The notes under the pieces were generated by a model, which was given only the letters and a program-made list of their open reading frames with translations, did no database searches and had not been told where the DNA came from. This document shows, one piece after another, positions 57,541 to 64,000 of a stretch of 64,000 nt of DNA. Position numbers and translations under genes: made by a program. Source of the DNA: Montifringilla adamsi (lineage: Eukaryota; Chordata; Aves; Passeriformes; Passeridae); NCBI GenBank assembly GCA_017590115.1, contig JAGGNK010007559.1, positions 124,001 to 188,000 of the forward strand, in the 5' to 3' direction. Each line of letters opens with the position of its first letter. The first letter of the stretch is position 1.

Positions 57541-57700
57541 GGGGGCCGCGCCCCGCGAGCCGAGCCGCGCCGTGCACCGGGACAGGCCGCGCGCCCGCAG
57601 GCTCCGCCCCCGCCGCGGGCTCGGAGGAGCGGCGGCCCCGCCCCACGGCAGAGGCGGCGGGCGCTGCTAGGGGCCGGTTACCGCTCGGGGGCACACCGGC
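57540..57700 (-). promoter_or_regulatory. RAC3: Probable RAC3 CpG promoter
   Basis: A sharp island of CpG-rich DNA with several GC boxes (GGGGCGGGGC and GGGGGCGGAG on the minus strand) between RAC3 and the end of LRRC45. Its position fits the RAC3 promoter and 5'UTR. The call rests on composition and position only. Confidence 0.6.
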
Positions 57701-58159
57701 TCAAGGATAGTGCTCTAAAACCTGGCTGCGTTGCAGCTGCATAGTTCACCGTCATCTGCCCAGAGCTACTGAGGAACAAAGATGGAGCGGGGAAAATCCC
57801 TCGGGAAGATGGTTTTTGGCTTCCCGCACCTCCCTTGCCAGGAAAACAGGGGCCCACAGCAGTGGCCCTGTCTGCAAACAACAGGCCTGGCTATTCCCTG
57901 AACCTGCGGCTCTGTAGTGCTGCCCAGCAGCCACAAACTAGGGGCTATTGCCACAGGTTCTCTCCATTATGACCAGGGAACAGCTTCCCAGCCTCTTTGC
58001 TTTTATCTTAGTCCAAAACCAAAACCATCCCCATCTCATCCACCTGTAGCAGCCTCTTAGATGCAGGACAGGCTGACGGGGTCTTCAGCAGAGTAACACA
58101 GCAGAAGGACCCACCCTCCACATCAGCCAAACATCCAGTTTGCCACTGTCCAGTGCTAA

Positions 58160-59252
58160 TGGCAAAATGCAAAAGTACTTTATTAAGCAGAGCAAAACCA
58201 AGTATAAAAAATGAACACAAAGCAACCAGTCCACACAGAAACTTTCATTTTCCAGGTGTCTCTTAAAATATGTACTCTAAGACATGTTCCCACCCCAGAC
58301 TCATAGGAAGAACTCCCTCAAGGCTCAATACTGCTGGCCTGACAACAGCTTCTGCTGTCTCCAGTTCAGGCTCTAGTAACCCTTCCCTTTCTCCAGGTCA
58401 TGCGCTGTCAGGAGAGGAACCACCTTCTCCCCTTTGTGCTCTGAGAAAAAACTCCCCAGTGTCACAGCAGAAGCTGTGAGAGAATCACTCCTCTCCAGGT
58501 TAAGGCCACAGCACTCAGTTCTAGGAGCCTGAGAAGCCAGGAGAACAGCTCTGCCATTTGCCATAGTGAAACTAAATCCTGTAGCAGTACTTGCCACAAC
58601 ATCTTCAGGTAAGGGCTGCAGAAGTAGAACCACTGCCCAAGCCCAGCAGTCCCACAAGGGCACGGACAGCACTGCATTGAAGCCCCTTGGTGCAGCAGTT
58701 TCTGTCTATGCCAAATGTGTTTCTACGGCACACCAATACAGCCAGAGCCACAGAGGGAGGGTAAACAAGCCAGAGAGGGCCCCGTCAGACTCTGCTCCTG
58801 CCTGTAAACACTGGGTGAAAAAGCACAAGTGGGTAATATCTGGTGTTTCCAGCAGTTTCAGGATTCCATTGGCAAGGCAAATTGCTCCAGCCCACAGGGA
58901 ACTATAAACACTCCTGTCGCTTTTTCTCAAAATTCTCTGTGAACAGCCTTGGCACCCAAACAAATGCTGCAGCAGGACCTTGCCAGGGAACATATAAACC
59001 CACCAGTAGCCCCCTGTACTAACAGGCTGTGGCACAGCAGGGGAGGGGGCTCGACATCATGGACTCAGACCCATGGGCCTGGACGGTTGTTTCCTCCTCT
59101 CCTCTGTGTTGTCAGGAGGAAGATTTCTGAATATCAAGAGCATTTGTCTATTTGTGAGCCTTTGTGTCACCCCACTCTGATAAAACTGTCCATTTAGAAA
59201 GAAGGAGTTGTACCTGAGCTCACCCTTTCCCTGACAGCAGGAAGCCACACTC
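58160..59252 (-). other. LRRC45: LRRC45 3'UTR, probable extent
   Basis: From the stop codon (59253-59255) to a minus-strand AATAAA at 58179-58184, about 1.1 kb. A/C-rich on the plus strand, consistent with leftward transcription. No coding segment is recognised. Confidence 0.6.
58179..58184 (-). terminator. LRRC45 polyadenylation signal
   Basis: TTTATT on the plus strand, that is AATAAA on the minus, in the right position to end LRRC45 before the RAC3 CpG promoter. Confidence 0.6.
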
Positions 59253-62200
59253 TCACTTCCTAGAACTTCCCAAGGGAGATCCCTGCACATATGCCATGAT
59301 GGCATTCTGCAAGAAACTGGCTCGCTGGGCCTCCTCTTCCCTCATCCTGGAGATCTCAGCCTCCTTCATTCTCAGCTTCTCCAGCAGCAGAGAGATCTCA
59401 CCCTCCTTGTCCAGCAGTGCTTCACGGTGATTACTGGATAGGGCTGTGAAAAAGCAGCATTAGTAAAGAAAATCAAGGTATCCCTGGAATAAATAGGAGT
59501 AGGCCAAAGGCAATGGAAGTGCTACAGTCAGCAAGCACACAGGAGGAGCTGCATGAGCTAACATGAGAGGTTTTGCACAGACAGCAGGCACACTTCACTG
59601 TGCAGGAAATCCAAATTTTGCTTGCTATGCAGCTTTGGGTGGTTATCTGAGTCTTGGTCTCTACAAAACGAGGGCAGGAATGCTGTAAATACACAGGATG
59701 GAGAGTACAATTCATAGGTGTACTCTCAGACAGCACTTGCTGCCACTACCTGTGAGCACAGCTCATTCCAGGCCCAGCGCAGGTTAACTCAGAGATACCA
59801 TGCGAGAAGCATGAAAGGATCCATCACCTTTCAGCTGTCTTTCCAGAGCTGCAATCTTCTCCCTCAGCCCATCCTGGGCTGTGCGTTCAGCGTCCAGGTG
59901 CCCAATCTGCTCCTGTAATTCCACTTTCAGCTTATTTACCTCTGTCACTTTCTCCTCTTCCTTCCTGTCCAGGTCCTGACACACAAAGACAAATCCATGA
60001 ACAACCAAACAACTTCAGCAACTTGTTCTGGCCCTGTGGTGACTATCTCTACTCCAGTCCAAACTACCTGCTGAAGTTCATTCAGCCTCCTCCTGAGTCC
60101 ATCAGCACACAGGCTCAACTGTTTGGCTTTGGCCTGGGCCTCAGCAACCATTTCCTTTTGCTTAAGGCAGCAGTTCTGAGCTTCATCCCTTGACTCAGTC
60201 ATCAGCCGCAGCTTCTCTTCTAGGTGTTCCAGCCGTTGCTGCTGTAAGACACGAAGGAAAATTAAATTAAACACTCCCACTTCATTCCTGTGAAGAGATT
60301 CTCCCCTCTGTTCCTAATACAGTGAACCCTCTATTGAGTCAACTGGAACTGACAAGCACAGGACACTGTCCTGCTCCTTGCACTCAGAAGTACCTCCAAG
60401 CTGCTTCCTCTTGCCAGGGAGGGCACTGACAGACCAAAACACTCAGCTGAGAAACACAGACAGGTCTTTGGCAGATCACCAATGCCAGTGTTTACAGCCA
60501 GTGCTCCACCTTCACTTCCTCCATCCTCAAATGGCTCTGCAGCAGCACTGCAAGCAACTAAGCAACTGCTGGATCCCACGAGTCAGATTTCTGTCTGTAA
60601 CTCAATGAAGCATTTTCTTTTGTGATGCTACAAGTAAGTAAATATTCTAATAGTTTTTTGTGTATTTTCCTCATCCCTTGCTCTGTTTCACAGGATATTA
60701 ACTTCATTGCCATTTTCACAGAGTTCCATACTACAATGACTTTATTTATCTAGCAGCAGTAGCCACCTGAAGAAATTTCTCAGTGTTCATAGAAACAGGA
60801 GCACCCCATGAAAGCTGTCATTAAAAAGAAGGATCAACACCTGGCCGTTGGCTCAGATGCTGGCAACTTAAATAAAATCTGCCATGACAATATCGACATC
60901 AGTTCTGTTATTACTGAAGACAGTTCAAATTAGACTTTTCAGGGCTCCTTCCTCAGCAATCACACCACTTGTGGGTCAGTGAAATCCAGAGAGGAGTGAG
61001 TTAGCAGCTCCCCAAGACCAACACATAGACTGGGTAGCCAAAGCAGTTCCTTCCCACAGGGACAGGCCCACAGACAGGTCCTTACCTCCTCCAGGCGTGC
61101 CTGACTCCTGACTTTCACTAACTCCTCCTCTGCCCGGCCTCGCTCAGCCAGTGCCGCTGCTTTGACTTGGCTCAGCTCCTGCCACAGAAACACGGAAAAT
61201 CATTGCAGACAGAGAAGCTGCATTGCTGCCACACTGACCAGAAAACAAGAGCAGCTTCCAGTCGCAGGCTAGAAAATGACACAGCTCTCCTTCTCACTCA
61301 GGGGCAGCAAAAGCAAAGATGACAAACCTTTCCTCAGTTCAAGACTGCTATCTAAGTTCAATGTGAATTTCAGTTATATGAGGGCAAGTATTGGTTAAAC
61401 CTTTCCAAAACAAGGGAACAGGAAAGAGCACCGCTGGATGTAGCTGGGGAAATAGATATGGATAAACATGCTACACTACTTGTGACAACATGAGAATCCT
61501 GTAAAGTCAAATCTTAGTAAGATTCTAGCCATGTTCAATGGAATCCTTATTTTTGTCCAATCTGAATTTACAAGTTTCTCCTTGGAACCTTCTTCCTTAG
61601 TCCAAAGCAGTAAAAATAATTTTAGCTGGTATACTGGTGTTTTCTGTTCCCCCTTACAGCACATAACAATCTTCACAAAGGTCTGCAGTCAGAGACTCCA
61701 CAAAGCTTTCCTGGCAGCCTTCTCTGTGCACTGCTATATGAGTGTTCAAACGTGCCTAGAGCACTTCTCACCTCGTCCAGAGATATCCTGATGGCCTCCA
61801 GCCTCTGGATCCTGTCGTGCATGGAGTGCTCACTGGCCTCCATCTGCTGTGCAATTCGATCCACCTGCAGAGCAACAGAACCCAGCAAGTGACAGAAACC
61901 CATCCCATCTGCAGGCAAAGCAAGCAGCAGGACTACTCATCACGATAGTGGAGCATCCTCTCTCTGAGCCATCTACCAGCAAAGTAAAATTCTTACCTCC
62001 CACAGAACTCCACTAGCAAACAGTAGTACAGATGGAATCTGCCCTCTAGAAACTAAGAATTTTTAGACAGAGATCCCTCCCGGGCTACAGGGAGGGAGTC
62101 CAAGCTGTCATTGTCAAGTGATACAAAACACAACACACTCATTTTCTAGCTGTAATGTTGGTAACATCTTCCCAGTCTGTGACTTTTCTTAAAAGATTTC

Positions 62201-63767
62201 AATATCTTCAGAGAAATCTATTAGTATAATTTTATTTTGGAGAGATTTCAAACCTTAGTAACACTGCAAAGAGAATTGGTTGTAGTCTGTTGGCCTGTCC
62301 ACACTCAGACACAAGCCCCTTTGAAACATAACAGAGAAGGAACTAGCATGCTGAGCCCTGTTAAAGGACTGCTTGTGTATAAGCAATTAAAACATTAAAA
62401 TGTATTTATTTCAGAAGCAGGAAAATATTCCTTATTTGTAACTACCTCTGTGCACAGACCAACATGAAGGCCAGCCTCCCAGCCTCTTTTGTGCATCACA
62501 TACCACTCTGGCCCATACTCTTGAAAGCTAGATCTTACTGGTAGAAAGTCTTGTGATCTCTTCAGTCAGGTTTTGCTTGAAGAATTATTATTCTTCAAGC
62601 CCATTATTCCCAGAATAAATCCAAGCCCACTAGCTTTTAAACTTTTTTAAGAGCGCATTACAGCAAACAATGACCTCCCCTGGTGATACATGTCCGGACC
62701 AAAGAAAGACTAACCAGGATGCTGCAGAAACCCCATCCTTACCTCTTTGACCCGAAGGGATTCCATGTCTTCAAGGCTTTGTTTACATCTTCTTTTCTCC
62801 ATTTCCAGACGTTCTGCAGATTAAAAGCAGGCATATCACAATTCTGGCATTCCTGCCACACACTGTACTCATACTTTTTCACACTCTGCCAACCCTTTCT
62901 CCTCAGCTGCCTGTGCAGAACAATGATCCCAACTGCAGGTGTCCATAAGCTGTTCCTACTCCTCCACTCACCCTCAGCCTCCACAGCCCGCAGCTTCAGC
63001 TCTGCTGTTGTGTTGGTCAAGTCTTGTTTCACCTGGAACAGCTGATCCTGCTGAACTTTGCACTTCCTCTCCAACTCATCCACCTACAAAAGGAAATTGC
63101 CACCACAAAGGTTTTTCTTTTCCTATTAGCACAAAAAGTTGGCTGTACAAGACAATGAAGAGACACTCAACCAAGGATCAGAATAGAGACCATATCTATG
63201 GAGCAGATGTTATACATGTTCAAGTGCCACCTCTCAGACTTGGACTTGGTTTCCTACCTGATTTCTCAGCAGCAGATTTTTCTCCCTAGCAGCAGACAAG
63301 TCATGCAAAAGCCTGCCTTCCCGATCAGCACCTTCCTGCAAACAGAACCAAAATTAAAAACTGTACTCCCCCTACTTCTTGCACTACCAACCTGTGCCAA
63401 CCAACATCACACCCAGCTAAATCCAACCTACACCATAAACACCAGGCCTCCTCTTCACACCTGGCAACTATCTATCTAATTTACACAAGAATTTCTGTCA
63501 TGGTGGGTTTAGCTAAGCACTAGTGGTAAAAATCATGTTTGCCTATTGCATCCAGCATCCCCCAAATCTACACAAACCAGTTATAACCTATAGCCCTGCT
63601 CTCAAACATAACTAGGACTTAGCCAGTTCACCTGCTTTTGTTGCTGGAGCTCCCTGAGGTGGCATTCAGCCACGGAGTTTTGTTCCTGTTTCATGGCATT
63701 CAGCAGCTCTCCCAGCGTGTGCACCTTCTGCTCAGACAGAGCCAGGGCAGCTTCAGTCATCTGCAGC
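59253..63767 (-). CDS. LRRC45: Leucine-rich repeat-containing protein 45, C-terminal coiled-coil part (continues past window end)
   Basis: Centrosomal linker protein that helps hold centrioles together. Nine exons are visible in transcript order: 63632-63767, 63258-63335, 62972-63083, 62743-62813, 61772-61864, 61086-61178, 60068-60241, 59828-59975, 59253-59443. They give 364 complete codons plus stop in an open frame; the first base of the first exon completes a codon from an upstream exon. The protein here is Glu/Lys/Leu-rich coiled coil with heptads ([55 protein letters not shown]). It ends with the family-typical [20 protein letters not shown] and [13 protein letters not shown]. The N-terminal leucine-rich repeats are encoded beyond 64000. 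Right neighbour of RAC3, as in human. Confidence 0.93.
60250..61080 (-). other. LRRC45 intron, nothing coding recognised
   Basis: About 0.84 kb between exons 61086-61178 and 60068-60241. Short ORFs on both strands have no recognisable content, and no mobile element is seen. The similar gap 61865-62742 also shows nothing I can name. Confidence 0.5.
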
Positions 63768-64000
63768 CTATAAAGAAAAGCACTTTATGGAGTCTTTTCC
63801 AAGGCAGACACTGCAGCAAGCTCTCTATGCCCCCTGGTACAACGTGCTAATGTCCATCTCGCAGTAGGTGAAATCAGGCTATGTAAATGAAGCATTTTTT
63901 GCTTCTGGGAAAAGAACACACTGACCTCTGTACACAGCAGCACTGCAGTGACCTGGGACTTCTCAGGGCCCAGTGTTCTGGTGCCCATTGCATTTGCCCT

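Overview
This is vertebrate nuclear DNA, almost certainly from a bird and probably a songbird. The genes are split into many exons with GT-AG introns and CpG-rich promoters. The encoded proteins are close to chicken and human orthologues. The repeats are CR1 LINEs with the avian 3' end, plus a tRNA-Ile-derived SINE with a CR1-like tail, of the TguSINE1 type known from songbirds. Gene order and relative orientation match human 17q25.3 (LRRC45-RAC3-DCXR-RFNG-GPS1-DUS1L-FASN), here read in reverse. I see no prokaryotic features, CRISPR array or operon.

Layout. 311-6560 (+): last nine coding exons of FASN (end of ketoreductase, ACP, thioesterase), then a 3'UTR to about 8.23 kb. 8.2-12.4 kb: intergenic, with a fossil MIR-type SINE near 8.65 kb and an internally deleted endogenous retrovirus at about 10.5-11.75 kb. 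12706-25912 (+): DUS1L, 13 coding exons that sum to an intact 486-residue frame; its introns hold a CR1/SINE composite (13991-14750), a 30-base T run and a 1-kb CR1 fragment (22446-23456). 26.1-31.4 kb: no coding gene. 31856-40871 (-): GPS1 (COP9 signalosome subunit 1), 14 coding exons, 487 residues. 41121-46565 (+): RFNG (radical fringe), head to head with GPS1 across a 249-bp CpG-rich promoter; its exon 1 is one base out of frame here. 49471-52591 (+): DCXR, 8 exons, 246 residues. 53723-55760 (-): RAC3 coding exons 2-6; the 35-nt coding exon 1 is not present in the window. 59253-63767 (-), running off the right edge: the coiled-coil C-terminal part of LRRC45.

The genes do not form a pathway. 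They are housekeeping or signalling genes held in an old syntenic block: lipid synthesis, tRNA dihydrouridylation, cullin deneddylation, Notch O-fucose elongation, carbonyl/xylulose reduction, Rho GTPase signalling and centrosome linkage. I found no undescribed system. The points most worth checking are the CR1-SINE composite, the deleted retrovirus just upstream of DUS1L, a CT microsatellite serving as a splice-acceptor tract, the RFNG frameshift and its overlapping uORF, the missing RAC3 exon, and strand asymmetry suggesting unannotated minus-strand transcription at 26.6-31.8 kb. Exon borders were set by hand from splice consensus, reading phase and recalled family sequence; no alignment was run.
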